64,000 nt of DNA from Deroplatys truncata (GCA_030765065.1 CM060983.1:46498067-46562066), one strand, 5' to 3'; positions 1 to 10,850 are shown, numbered from the stretch's first letter. Notes: a model not told the origin generated them from the sequence alone. Numbers and translations are program-made.

Positions 1-732
1 GGATAGCCATTATGTTGGTACCACAGATTCCTCTTAGTCTGCAAAAGGAACGTCTTCTAGCATCTGTGGCAGATGGTCTTTCAGGAGGCTGTGCGAGTTC
101 ATTGTTCCTTCTATGCACAGAAGGCCTATAAGCTGATGGATCACTATCTCACACCACACGTTTAAACTCCATGGACGCTGACGTTCCACCTGACGAAGCT
201 AACGGGGATTGTTAACAAATCAATAGAGCATGTTTCTGCGGTTTACCTGGCCATGATTAGTAAATGTTGCCTCATCACTAAACAAGATACATGATGAATC
301 TGGAGTATCATGTCTTAATGCCCATGTACAAAAGTTAACACGATTCTCAAAATCGTTACCATGCAGCTCTTGATGGAGAGAGATGTGATAGGGATGGAAC
401 CTATGTCGTTGGAGAATGCGCAGTACACTTGCCTGATTTATGCCACTTCCGCGTGCGATTGTGCGGGAACTAATTTGCGGATCTACTGCAACGGCAACCA
501 AAACATTAATTTCTGCCTCTTCCCCAGTCACTTGTTTGTTTCTGTTACGTTTTTTAGGTGTTATAGTATCACTTTCACGTAATTGATTGAAGAGGTTGAT
601 AAATAATTGCCAAAATGGTTGACGTCTATTGGGATACGTTTCCGCATACACCGTACAGGAACGAACTGCATTCTTCCTACACTCTCCATACACCATGAGC
701 ATGTCGGCTTTTTCTGCATTAGTAAACCCCAT
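1..732 (-). pseudogene. DDE transposase pseudogene with N-terminal helix-turn-helix
   Basis: A minus-strand reading frame of about 170 residues starts at 732. Its N-terminus (FTNAEKADMLMVYGECRKNA, then YPNRRQPFWQLF) matches the helix-turn-helix head annotated as DUF4817 in insect transposases. A second HTH-like segment contains SSRTIARGSGINQASVLRIL. The start of the DDE catalytic fold is visible as CILFSDEATFTNHG, giving the first catalytic Asp. The frame stops at 220. Homology continues in another frame over roughly 130-215 (residues like LRQVERQRPWSLNVWCEI) and then 1-130, with further stops. It is therefore broken by a frameshift and stops, and is truncated by the window edge. Role in an intact relative: cut-and-paste transposition at TA sites. 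Confidence 0.85.
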
Positions 733-1173
733 CCTTCACTCACGACTTACTGCTTGACCTGTCACAAACTAACTGACCAGAAAGTCGCAATGCAATCAAT
801 GAACGGAAAAGAACTATGCAAACATAGCAACATCGTACCTAGAAAATAAGGTTGAATGGGACAAACAATAAAATTGTCGGGGTGGGAACTTTTCAAAATA
901 CGATTTCTCGTAAACCACTTGTACTAGAATCCTGCAACAAAGGCCATTGACATTCTAATTTACCCTAACTTTATTCTGTTGATGTAACTAGACATTGTTC
1001 CATTTAAAAAATTGTATGTTTGACCAAAAAATGCATTTTCTCAGTATTATTAAAATCTTTTATAGGCTAAATGTACGAGCCCCTGACTACCAATCAATGC
1101 TGTGAAAACCACCATTAATAGCACTTTCCATTTCCAAAATATTTGCGGTGCAAGTTTTAGGTGATTCACCCTG
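1..1173 (-). mobile_element. Tc1/mariner-superfamily element, one end outside the window
   Basis: The right terminus is seen at 1155-1173 (GGTGATTCACCCTG followed by TATA). Read from that end the element begins CAGGGTGAATCACC, a typical terminus for insect elements of the Tc3-like type. The transposase lies inside on the minus strand and runs off the window at base 1, so the other terminus cannot be seen. About 430 bases of non-coding sequence separate the terminus from the transposase start. The TA next to the terminus directly abuts the TA of the mariner element that starts at 1176. Confidence 0.75.
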
Positions 1174-1175
1174 TA

Positions 1176-2413
1176 TACGAGGGAATCGAAAAATAACGCA
1201 CAATTATTTTTTTCTGCTTTGGTATTGCAGCTGGAATGTTGCAATTCCACACAGATATATTTTGAACTTTTCACTACAGAGGTTATTTTTGTTTTCATTT
1301 GCAGCTCTAGCGAGAGAAGTAACAACGATGACGCGCATGTTACAGTCGTCCATGTGTGAAGAGCAGAGAGGTGTGGTTAGATATTTATGGGCCAAAGGGC
1401 ACAAACCGAGTGATATTCACAGGGACATGCGTGCCGTGTATGAGGATGATTATATGGACCGCAGCAATTTCTCCAGGTGGTGTGCATTCTTCCTAGAGGG
1501 TCGTGTGAACCTTACTGATTCGCCACGCTCCAGGAGGCCGTAACATCTGCAACCCAGCAGAATGTCAGGGGCATTGAGGCGGCAATTTTGAACGACCGGC
1601 GTGTGCAACTGGGAACCTTATTGCAACAGCTCAACATTTCCTATGGTGCAGTGTACGATATTGTTCATGACACGTTGAAATTTTGTAAAGTCAGTGCTCG
1701 CTGGGTGCCTAAGAACCTGACAGACAACCACAAGGGCCAGCGAATGATGACGAGCTTGAATCACCTAACGCGGTACACTGCAGAAGGGCATGGCTTTCTG
1801 AAAGGAATTGTCACTGGTGATGAGTCGTGAGCACACCACTACACGCCCGAAACCATGCAGGCAAGTATGGAATGTTGGTTCCCCAGTGAAGAAAAAATTC
1901 AAAGTGACCCAATCTGCTAGGAAAGTGCTTATGGCGGTGTTCTGGGATGTGCATGGTGTTGTATTGGTGGACTTTGCTGAACACGGGACCACTGTGAATG
2001 CTGCAGCCTACATGAAAACTTTGGTAAAGTTGCGTCGTGCCCTTCGCGACAAACGCCACAACATGAATACTGACGATGTCAAAATTCATGACAATGCTTG
2101 CCCTCATGTTGCTGCTGTTGTTCGTCAGAAAATCACCAAATTTGGTTAGGAGGTGCTCCAGCATCCACCACACAGTCCGGACCTTGCACCGTCGGACTTT
2201 CATCTGTTTGGTCCCATGAAGAAATTCCTGGCCGGCCAACGCTTTGCGACAGATGCGGAAGTGAAATCAGATGGCTATACTCCAAGGAAACGGACTTCTA
2301 GAACATGACTTATTAAACCTGGTATCACTGGTCTATGCCGAGAAGTAGGTAAAAGGTGCAAGTTCATTTGTGATTTTTTTGTTTTAACTATTCAACTTGT
2401 TTTTGTAAAAAAC
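1176..2413 (+). mobile_element. mariner-like element, right end lost
   Basis: The left end is taken as TACGAGGGAATCG at 1176, a mariner-style terminus starting with the TA target. The element runs through a mariner transposase pseudogene. No matching right terminal repeat (CGATTCCCTCG) is found; the sequence passes straight into an R1 repeat at about 2414, which probably removed it. The left end sits immediately against the terminus of the preceding Tc1/mariner element. Confidence 0.6.
1329..2300 (+). pseudogene. mariner transposase pseudogene (DD34D type)
   Basis: The start is ATG at 1329 (MTRMLQSSMCEEQRGVVRYL). The HTH region includes DRSNFSRWCAFFLEGRVN and ends near PRSRRP, where a frameshift at about 1540 moves the homology to the frame of 1543-1830 (residues such as NDRRVQLGTLLQQLNISYGA). 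That frame ends at 1828-1830, where TGA replaces the Trp codon expected after the catalytic GDES motif. Later frames show the second Asp in HDNACPHVA (about 2089) and the third in HSPDLAPSDFHLFGP (about 2164). All three catalytic Asp codons survive, but at least two frameshifts and one nonsense codon make it inactive. Confidence 0.9.
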
Positions 2414-3252
2414 TCTCATGTGTTACACTCACATGACTTTCTCTACTCTTGTACAAACTATTTTTACAAACGGTTATTCTCCATATGCTTCATGTTAATC
2501 GAGATGTTAATCTTATTGCTAATTTTCTTGTAGATGCAAGGGGAATATGGTAGGCTTTAAGCGATAGTCAAATATTTTAATTGCTGGTTGCTATGTGCAG
2601 TATTCCATTCTCTTTGCAGGACCCAAAAAAAAAATGAATAACGAATTTCCATTTGAGAAAAAGTTTAAGTATTGGAAAATTTAAGAGAATAACAAGCAAC
2701 ATCTCGAAAATGGTTCACTCAACAACAAAAATGTATATGACATAAATTGTGTATTTTAACGCGATCTACATTTTTTGTGCAGTACAATTTTGTCTATCTC
2801 TTATGGTTTACCAGTTATGTAAAAGTCGTTCACAATGAAGAATACTTTTGGAGACATTCCCAGAAAATTCGAGATATACATTTCATTTTTCATAAAAATA
2901 TCTTAAACATATGATATTTTAATCAAAATCATTGGAGCCATTTTTGGGAAAATTAAAATTTTCGAAAAATGTTCCATGTAAAGGGTAGTCTGGGGTGGGG
3001 GGATTTTCTTGAAAACCTTCGTGTCGCATCTCTGGAAGATACTGAACCTAAATACCAAGTTTGGTGTTTATCCGACTGCTCGTTTCTGAGTTATGCTGTT
3101 CACAGACACACACATGGACATGTTTCCAAAAATGTTTTTTTTTGGATTCAGGGGGTCTCAAAACATATATTTCCGGTGAAATCTCGGTATCGAATTTTTG
3201 GGTGGAATACAATACTTCCCCTACTTACTATACGTAGTAGAGAAAGTAAAAA
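2414..3252 (+). repeat. R1 repeat, full-length
   Basis: Starts TCTCATGTGTTACACTCACATG and ends GTAGTAGAGAAAGTAAAAA, the two diagnostic R1 ends. Inside, in order, are ACTTTCTCTACT, TTAATCGAG, GTTTACCAGTTATG, GGGTGGGGGG, the short CACACA run after GCTGTTCACAG, and the 3' hairpin TACTATACGTAGTA. The 104-residue ORF at 2969-3283 is a by-product of the repeat. R1 is interpreted as a Helentron-like non-autonomous element (see findings); the class is inferred, the repetition is seen. Confidence 0.9.
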
Positions 3253-5007
3253 TTATTGTGCGTTACTTTTCGATCAGCCCTAGTATATAATCCTCCCTTA
3301 ATGATTTTCTGGCCACGCTACTGATTATGGCACAGTTTGGGATTATTTGGATAAATAAGAAACTGTCTTTACAATTTTTATTGTTTCTAGACGCTTTTAG
3401 CTGGTTTAACCGCAACTCCATTTTGTAAACACAGTGAATTAAGAAGCTCATTGGTTCACCCATTCGTTCGGTTTCTTCCGGAACCTGAAGTGTATAGTCA
3501 GTTTAACGGCCGAGAGTGATGGTGTTTGTTTTGTGCATGTGAAGTTCGCGGAAAAACGGAATAAAGTTTCTAAAAATTAGTTTAGACGCAATGATAAGTG
3601 TATGAGGAGAGCAACGCTATGACAAAGCGAGGTGGGATATTTAGTACTAAACACCACATCACCGTCATTATCATCATGCTGGATTTCGTAAGTAAATTTA
3701 TTTACAGTCAGTGTAGAAGTTATTTGTCTTCGCTTTATAAACATTCGAGGACCCAAATTGACGCAGAGAAAATTCTAATTTTTAATCTGTGGAAAAAACA
3801 AAGATCTTTTTCATTTTCTTAGTTCTTATAATTTTTTTTGCACTGACTTTTATACTTCGTCGTGTGTGGTGTTTGCACGATTATTATACATGTAATTAGG
3901 TGATGAATTAGTTTGGCATAATGCCTAAAATTGTAGTAAATGTGTTTAGATTTGACGGAGAGAAAAACGACAAAGTCACAAATTATCAACGTTTTTACCG
4001 AACTTCCTTATTAACAACTAAATTTTTACGACATAACAAATTTATTTTATTGTCAGTTTAAGTTACATGTCTATGAAAATATCTCAAACAGTTCTACCAT
4101 TTCCCTTGCATACAGTCTCTCAATAACGCCGAGAAATCTAATTTAAATAAATATGTAGTTATGCTAGGAAAGCTAAAAAATTAGTTCGAAGACAAAAGAT
4201 TTCGTGACTTCAAAGCAATGAACAATGATTTTCAACTTTTCGTAAATCCTTTCGCCTTGGGCAATTACACAGTAAACCCACCTTTACAAATTGGGAATTT
4301 GAAATTAGAATTACAAAATAAGGCTGGTCTAGATTTGTTTAGAGAAGTATTTTATAAATTTATTTGAGAAGTAAATAAAAACTAGAGGTAAGTATTTTTA
4401 AATGTATAGTCTTTTTAAAGGAAAACGTAACAAATAAAATTATAAGTTTAAAGCTTAGAATTTGTTTATACAAATAAACGTTTAACCAAAGCAATGGATG
4501 AAGAATATAAACATTTTACACTTCTAGTAACGTGCTTCATTGACTCTTAGAGCATAGATTTAACTCTTTAGCAAACTGGTAATTCTGCAAAAGATGGACC
4601 GTCGAATATTTATTTACGTAACCGTATAGGAAAGTGACTTTTTCAGGCCTAGTAAGACGTTTACAGTTCAAGCAAAGCTGAGACCAGAATATCGAAGTAA
4701 AAACCACTTTTCTGCAGTTACGTACACCGGCTTCCATTTATGCTGCCCCCACAGCTTTGTGAGGCATTCTACTGGCCTTCACAGGTGAGTATGTATAGTG
4801 TCAAGGAGATGCGTGTATCTGTTTACCTTTTCGCGCATGGAGTAGCGTCCTGTTGTACGTGCACAGTTCTAAATTATTCACATATGAATATATAGCTTTA
4901 AACAATAGCTTTACTCGTCATCACTTAGAATAACTATGTTAAAGTAATATATATCTAAACAAAACCCTGTTTTGCACAATCTCTCCACGAAAAAAATTAA
5001 TGGCAAC
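3253..5007. other. unassigned AT-rich sequence
   Basis: I find no recognisable gene or repeat end in these 1.75 kb. There are short ORFs only. A weak exon-like stretch lies at about 3618-3690, an ATG reading frame ending at TTTC followed by GTAAGT; it has no recognised protein similarity and is listed as a low-interest finding. Confidence 0.4.
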
Positions 5008-5255
5008 ATAATCATCATCATCTTTCATTGTTTAAACCCTTTGGCTTGTTCCGGTCTCATCATTTAAACTGTTCCGTCCATCTTCTTTTAGGTCTGCCGA
5101 TGTTTATTTGGCCTTCTGGTGTATATCTTAAAACCAACTTCGTATAACGGTTATCATCCATCCTCTCCACATGTTGTTTGCAGTTGTTTTGATTTTCTTA
5201 AATTCTTTCTAGTAATTTGAAAATTCTTAATTCTTACGTATATCTTCACTTCTCC
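5008..5255 (-). mobile_element. LINE 3' end (reverse transcriptase C-terminal tail), part 1 of 2
   Basis: Read on the minus strand this encodes residues such as RRSEDIRKELRIFKLLERI, then HVERMDDNRYTKLVLRYTPE and GRPKRRWTEQF. This is the characteristic C-terminal tail of a widespread LINE endonuclease-reverse transcriptase (often mis-annotated as craniofacial development protein 2-like). It ends in a GATGATGATGAT tail (CATCATCATCATC at about 5009-5024 on the plus strand), as expected at the 3' end. Stops interrupt it. The upstream part of the same LINE lies at 6212-6429, separated by an R1 insertion. Confidence 0.8.
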
Positions 5256-6211
5256 TTTTTACTTTCTCTGCTACGTATAGTAAGCAGGGGAAGTATTCTA
5301 TTCCACCCAAAAATTCGATACCGAGATATCATCGGAAATACATGTTTTGAGGCCCCCTGAATCCAAAAAAAGCATTTTTGGAAACATGTTCGTGTGTGTG
5401 TGTCTGTCTGTGTGTCTGTGAACAGCATAACTCAGAAACGAGCAGTCGGATAAACACCAAACTTGGTATTTTGGTTCAGTATCTTCCAGAGATGCGACAC
5501 GAAGGTTTTCCAGAAAATCCCCCACCCCAGACTACCCTTTACATGGAAAATGTTTCGAAAATTTTAATTTTTGCAAAAATGGTTCTAAAGATTTTGATTA
5601 AAATATCGTATGTTTAAGATATTTTCATAACAAATTAAATGCATATCTTGAATTTTCTGGGAATGTCTCCAAAAGTATTCTTCATTGTGAACGACTTTTG
5701 CTTAACTGGTAAACCATAAGAAATAGACAAAATTTTACTACAAAAAATGTAGCTCGCGTTAAAATACACAATTTATGTCATATACATTTTTGTGTTGAGC
5801 AATATTTTCGAGATATTGCTTGTTATTCCCTTAAATTTTTCAAAACTTTTCTCAAATGGGAATTAGTTATTCATTTTTTTTGTCTTGGATATACAAAGAG
5901 TATTAATCTGTGGCAAAGAGAATGGTGCTGGACATAGCAAACAGCTATTAAGAGATATGACTATGCTTAAAGGCTACTGTATTTCTATATTGCCCTTGCA
6001 AATACAAAACAAGTGGAACATAGTACCCGTTAAGCGATAGTAAAATATATTTAGAACTGGTCGCTATGTGTAAAATGTAATTCTCTTTGCATGTCAAAAG
6101 ATTGTTTCTGCAAATGTTTATCTCGATTAATATGAAATAGATGGAGAATAAGAGTTTGTAAAAATAGTTTGTACAAGAGTAGAGAAAGTCATGTGCGTGT
6201 AACACATCAGA
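5256..6211 (-). repeat. R1 repeat, full-length, inserted in a LINE
   Basis: On the minus strand it starts TCTGATGTGTTACAC (plus-strand end at 6211) and ends GAGAAAGTAAAAA (plus-strand start TTTTTACTTTCTC at 5256). The CA microsatellite position holds GTGTGTGTGTGTCTGTCTGTG at about 5392. The LINE on either side rejoins in the correct order, so this is an insertion into an A-run of the LINE; A-richness at the junction hides any target duplication. Confidence 0.9.
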
Positions 6212-6429
6212 TTTTTTAATCTATATCCTGCTACATGTCTTAAACACATCTCTGCTGCTTCTATCTTTCTTTCGATTTGTTTGGTCATTGTCCAACATTC
6301 GGATCCAACACTAGAACAGCCATCATTTTATAAAATTTTATTTTTGTCTCTTTCTTAGTATTTTTTAAATTTCGTTTTATGGAGCCGCATATTTGGTTGA
6401 ATTTATTAATTTTATTTATTATGTCTTCA
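6212..6429 (-). mobile_element. LINE fragment, part 2 of 2
   Basis: Minus-strand residues such as NEDIINKINKFNQICGSIKR and KIKFYKMMAVLVLDPNVGQ, followed by IEAAEM-like QQRCV and HVAGY-like DMQDI, match the segment just upstream of the tail found at 5008-5255. Stops are present. The 5' remainder of the LINE is missing, and the R1 copy starting at 6430 follows directly. Confidence 0.75.
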
Positions 6430-7010
6430 TTTTTACATTCTCTGCTACGTATAGTAAGTAGGCGAAGTATTGTATTCCACCCAAAAATTCGATACCGAGA
6501 TTTCACCGGAAATACATGTTTTGAGACCCCCTGAATAAATTTTTTTTTTGGAAACATGTTCGTGTGTGTCTGTGAACAGCATAACTCAGAAACGAACGGT
6601 CGGATAAACACCAAACTTGGTATTTAGGTTCAGTACCTTCCAGAGATGCGACACAAAGGTTTTCAAGAAAATCCCCCCACCCCAGATTACCCTTTGCATG
6701 GAACATTTTACGAAAATTTTAATTTTCTCAAAAATGGCTCTAACAACTTTGATTAAAATATCATATGTTTAAGATATTTTCATGATAAATGAAATGTATA
6801 TCTCGAATTTTCTGGGAATGTCTCCAAAAGTATTCTTCATTGTGAACAACTTTTGCATAACTGGTAAACCATAAGAGATAGACAAACTTTTACTACACAA
6901 AAATGTAGATCGCGTTAAAATACACAATTTATGCCATATACATTTTTGTTGTTGAGTGAACCATTTTCGAGATATTGCTTGTTATTCCCTTAAATTTTCC
7001 AATACTTTTT
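6430..7010 (-). repeat. R1 repeat, truncated 5' half
   Basis: The 3' R1 end is present (TTTTTACATTCTCTGCTACG on the plus strand at 6430). The body continues to CCTTAAATTTTCCAATACTTTTT at about 7010, where SINE-B sequence begins. The remaining 5' part of R1 is absent and does not resume after the SINE at 9798, so sequence was lost at this junction. Confidence 0.85.
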
Positions 7011-9797
7011 CATCGCTTCAACTACGTGGTCATGTCGTGACGGATCTTTAGGAGATACCTCGTCGTTCGGTGTGTGGCGGACAGTTCGCCTTCTAGTTCT
7101 CATCCCTTTATTATACCATCTCGCTTTGTCACGTGTCCACAGAGGCATGTGCATAATAACTGTACTCTGTTTCTATGACGGGCAGATGGCAGCTTCGACA
7201 CGTGTCCACAGAGACCTTAGTGTTGGACAACTGTATCTCTACTTCTGTGACAGGCAGATGATAGCTTCGACACATGTCATCAGAGACCTTAGTGTTGGAC
7301 AACTGTATCTCCCCTTCTGTGACAGGCAGATGATAGCTTCGACACATGTCCACAGAGACCTTAGTGTTGGACAACTGTATCTCTACTTCTGTGACAGCAG
7401 ATGATAGCTTCGACACATGTCCACAGAGACCTTAGTGTTGGACAACTGTATCTCTACTTCTGTGACAGGCAGATGATAGCTTCGACACATGTCATCAGAG
7501 ACCTTAGTGTTGGACAACTGTATCTCCCCTTCTGTGACAGGCAGATGATAGCTTCGACACATGTCATCAGAGACCTTAATGTTGGACAACTGTATCTCCC
7601 CTTCTGTGACAGGCAGATGATAGCTTCGACACATGTCATCAGAGACCTTAGTGTTGGACAACTGTATCTCTACTTCTGTGACAGCAGATGATAGCTTCGA
7701 CACATGTCCACAGAGACCTTAGTGTTGGACAACTGTATCTCTACTTCTGTGACAGGCAGATGATAGCTTCGACACATGTCATCAGAGACCTTAGTGTTGG
7801 ACAACTGTATCTCCCCTTCTGTGACAGGCAGATGATAGCTTCGACACATGTCATCAGAGACCTTAATGTTGGACAACTGTATCTCCCCTTCTGTGACAGG
7901 CAGATGATAGCTTCGACACATGTCATCAGAGACCTTAGTGTTGGACAACTGTATCTCTACTTCTGTGACAGCAGATGATAGCTTCGACACATGTCCACAG
8001 AGACCTTAGTGTTGGACAACTGTATCTCTACTTCTGTGACAGGCAGATGATAGCTTCGACACATGTCATCAGAGATCTTAGTGTTGGACAACTGTATCTC
8101 TACTTCTGTGACAGCAGATGATAGCTTCGACACATGTCCACAGAGACCTTAGTGTTGGACAACTGTATCTCTACTTCTGTGACAGGCAGATGATAGCTTC
8201 GACACATGTCATCAGAGACCTTAGTGTTGGACAACTGTATCTCTACTTCTGTGACGGGCAGATGGCAGCTTCGACACGTGTCCACACAGACCTTAGTGTT
8301 GGACAACTGTATCTCCCCTTCTGTGACAGGCAGATGATAGCTTCGACACATGTCATCAGAGACCTTAATGTTGGACAACTGTATCTCCCCTTCTGTGACA
8401 GGCAGATGATAGCTTCGACACATGTCATCAGAGACCTTAGTGTTGGACAACTGTATCTCCCCTTCTGTGACAGGCAGATGATAGCTTCGACACGTGTCAT
8501 CAGAGACCTTAATGTTGGACAACTGTATCTCCCCTTCTGTGACAGGCAGATGATAGCTTCGACACATGTCATCAGAGACCTTAATGTTGGACAACTGTAT
8601 CTCCCCTTCTGTGACAGGCAGATGATAGCTTCGACACATGTCATCAGAGACCTTAGTGTTGGACAACTGTATCTCCCCTTCTGTGACAGGCAGATGATAG
8701 CTTCGACACGTGTCATCAGAGACCTTAATGTTGGACAACTGTATCTCCCCTTCTGTGACAGGCAGATGATAGCTTCGACACATGTCATCAGAGACCTTAG
8801 TGTTGGACAACTGTATCTCCCCTTCTGTGACAGGCAGATGATAGCTTCGACACATGTCATCAGAGACCTTAATGTTGGACAACTGTATCTCCCCTTCTGT
8901 GACAGGCAGATGATAGCTTCGACACATGTCCATAGAGACCTTAGTGTTGGACAACTGTATCTCCCCTTCTGTGACAGGCAGATGATAGCTTCGACACATG
9001 TCCATAGAGACCTTAGTGTTGGACAACTGTATCTCACCTTCTGTGACAGGCAGATGATAGCTTCGACACATGTCCATAGAGACCTTAGTGTTGGACAACT
9101 GTATCTCACCTTCTGTGACAGGCAGATGATAGCTTCGACACATGTCCACAGAGACCTTAATGTTGGACAACTGTATCTCCCCTTCTGTGACAGGCAGATG
9201 ATAGCTTCGACACATGTCCACAGAGACCTTAATGTTGGACAACTGTATCTCCCCTTCTGTGACAGGCAGATGATAGCTTCGACACATGTCCACAGAGACC
9301 TTAATGTTGGATAACTGTATCTCCCCTTATGTGGCAGGCAGATGATAGCTTCGACACATGTCGACAGAGACCTTAGTGCTGGACAACTGTATCTTTCCTT
9401 CTGTGACGGGCAGAGGGCAACTTCGAGACGTGTCCACAGAGGCCTTAGTGCCAGGCAACTGTACCTCTGCTTCTGCGATGGGCAGATGGCAGCTTGGGAT
9501 AGTGTCCACAGACACTTAGTACTAGCCAACTGTATCTGTGTTACTACACGTGCCGGCCAGATGATCATTAGGTGCCGTCCAGTCTACCCGCTTCCATTAT
9601 CTGTGGATAGATGGCAGAACATTTGCATTACCATCTATTTTCATGTTTGCTTTGTTTTAGACTTAAAGTGGAACTGTGGGGTACCTTTACGACTGAAGGA
9701 AACCACGAAAAAAAAGTCATTTGGTCGGCCCAGGGATTTGAACCCGTCAGCTCCCGAATGTAGGCCACAGACGTTACCACCTGGACCATCCCGCTCG
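7011..9797 (-). mobile_element. SINE-B copy with a greatly expanded interior
   Basis: The flanks of the minisatellite match the ordinary 450-bp SINE-B copy at 20280-20729. On the left, CTACGTGGTCATGTCGTGACGG corresponds to CTACAGGGTCATATCGCGACGG. On the right, TCTGTGGATAGATGGCA, a GTTTTAGACTTAAAGTGGAAC-like stretch and the tRNA-like head (on the minus strand, CGAGCGGGATGGTCC... with B box GGGTTCAAATCCC at about 9740) match in order. A single 72-bp interior segment of normal SINE-B has become about 34 tandem copies here, making the element 2.8 kb. The 3' tail was lost against the truncated R1. Confidence 0.85.
7122..9570. repeat. 72-bp minisatellite, about 34 units
   Basis: The unit is CAGATGATAGCTTCGACACA + TGTCATCAGAGACCTTAGTG + TTGGACAACTGTATCTCCCC + TTCTGTGACAGG, 72 bp. 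The central units are nearly identical while units at both edges are degenerate. Variants alternate CATGTCATC/CATGTCCAC/CGTGTCATC and TTAGTG/TTAATG. Some units lack one G (GACAGCAGATG at about 7394, 7681, 7968 and 8110). Because 72 is divisible by 3 and the unit has no stop in several frames, it generates ORFs of about 400 codons on both strands (8100-9293 minus, 8118-9314 plus, 8243-9568 minus). These are not genes. Confidence 0.95.
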
Positions 9798-10850
9798 ATT
9801 GTACATTCTTGTCTGATTTTGTGGTCGTAAAATTTTTAATACTATAACAGCATGACGTAAATCATTTACATGTGGCAAAGTCGTGAGAATGAAGGATAAT
9901 TATATTGTAACGTTATTTTGCAACCTTGGTGGTTTGCGGTATGCCACGAGTTACAAAATATTAAAAGGAAAAACAAGGGAAGGCAGCCAGTTAGAATTTA
10001 ATTTCGTTACTACATCCCATGTTTGCATTTCGGTCCTGTAACAAAACAAACATCTGAGACCCGTATAGAGAAAGCAAACACTCGAAAATAGGATCGATAT
10101 GGAAACAAACAAAACACTAAGCCGCCTATCGAAAAGCTGTGGAACGAGATGTAGCAAAGAATAAATATTGTTTCCTGAGAGAGTCTGATCATTCCCGAAC
10201 TGCTCATCTAAGGTAGAGGAAGAACTTCATGGATTTAATATTCTGTAATGAGATGAGATATTTCTGAATCCCTCCCAAGAGGTAGTTTTAGAACCGGTCC
10301 GATGCCTGTGATTCTGTGGTCAGCATCATTCAAACACGAAATGTGGTTAGGTGCCAAATAAATTTAACTCAGGCATCTCTTAAATGGGATGAATCTAGTT
10401 TGGGCCCTCAATTTGGATTTTAAGAAAAAAAAACTAAATGAAAGTTAAATCTGTTTCTGAAAAAGGAAATTGAATAACAAGACAAATTAAAAAAGATAAA
10501 TAACGCATTGTTACGTTTTAGATTTTAAGAAAGCAAATAGTTGAAACCGTAAAGAAAATGTCATCACAACAGAAGAAATCTCTGAAAATGTATGAAAATA
10601 ATATGATTATATGCCACTCCTAATACTTAAAGTGGCTCATACGTTTTAAATTGGGCATATTTTCAGCCATGGAAGATATAATAATTAATAATTTAACTTG
10701 TGTTTTATTTTAATGTTCACCTATGTTAAATAGTGCTATTCATTCGCTTCAAGAATAAATCAGATGATTGTTGGTTATGACGTCATGCGAATCGTATCGG
10801 GCCATGGCAACAAAACAAGGATATAAGCAAACTAAATGTTAGGTAAAAAA
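9798..10850. other. unassigned sequence
   Basis: No recognisable coding sequence or repeat end. It is AT-rich; a cAMP-response-element-like palindrome TGACGTCA occurs at about 10780, which may be chance. Two overlapping minus-strand ORFs (about 65 residues, 9951-10207) have no recognised similarity. Confidence 0.4.

Noticed and set aside
5246..5525. Small secreted or membrane protein genes repeated through the window (about 60-110 residues with SDCSFLSYAVH)
   Set aside because: All lie inside R1 copies in shared frames, with CA-microsatellite-derived His-Thr runs; no independent coding evidence.
8100..9568. Open reading frames of 397, 398 and 441 codons on both strands
   Set aside because: They arise because a 72-bp stop-free unit repeated in tandem keeps three frames open on both strands; the sequence is a minisatellite inside a SINE.
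7122..9570. CRISPR array
   Set aside because: Units are contiguous 72-mers with no unique spacers, in an arthropod-type genome.
10775..10790. cAMP-response element TGACGTCA as a promoter
   Set aside because: A single 8-bp palindrome with no adjacent gene is expected by chance in 64 kb.
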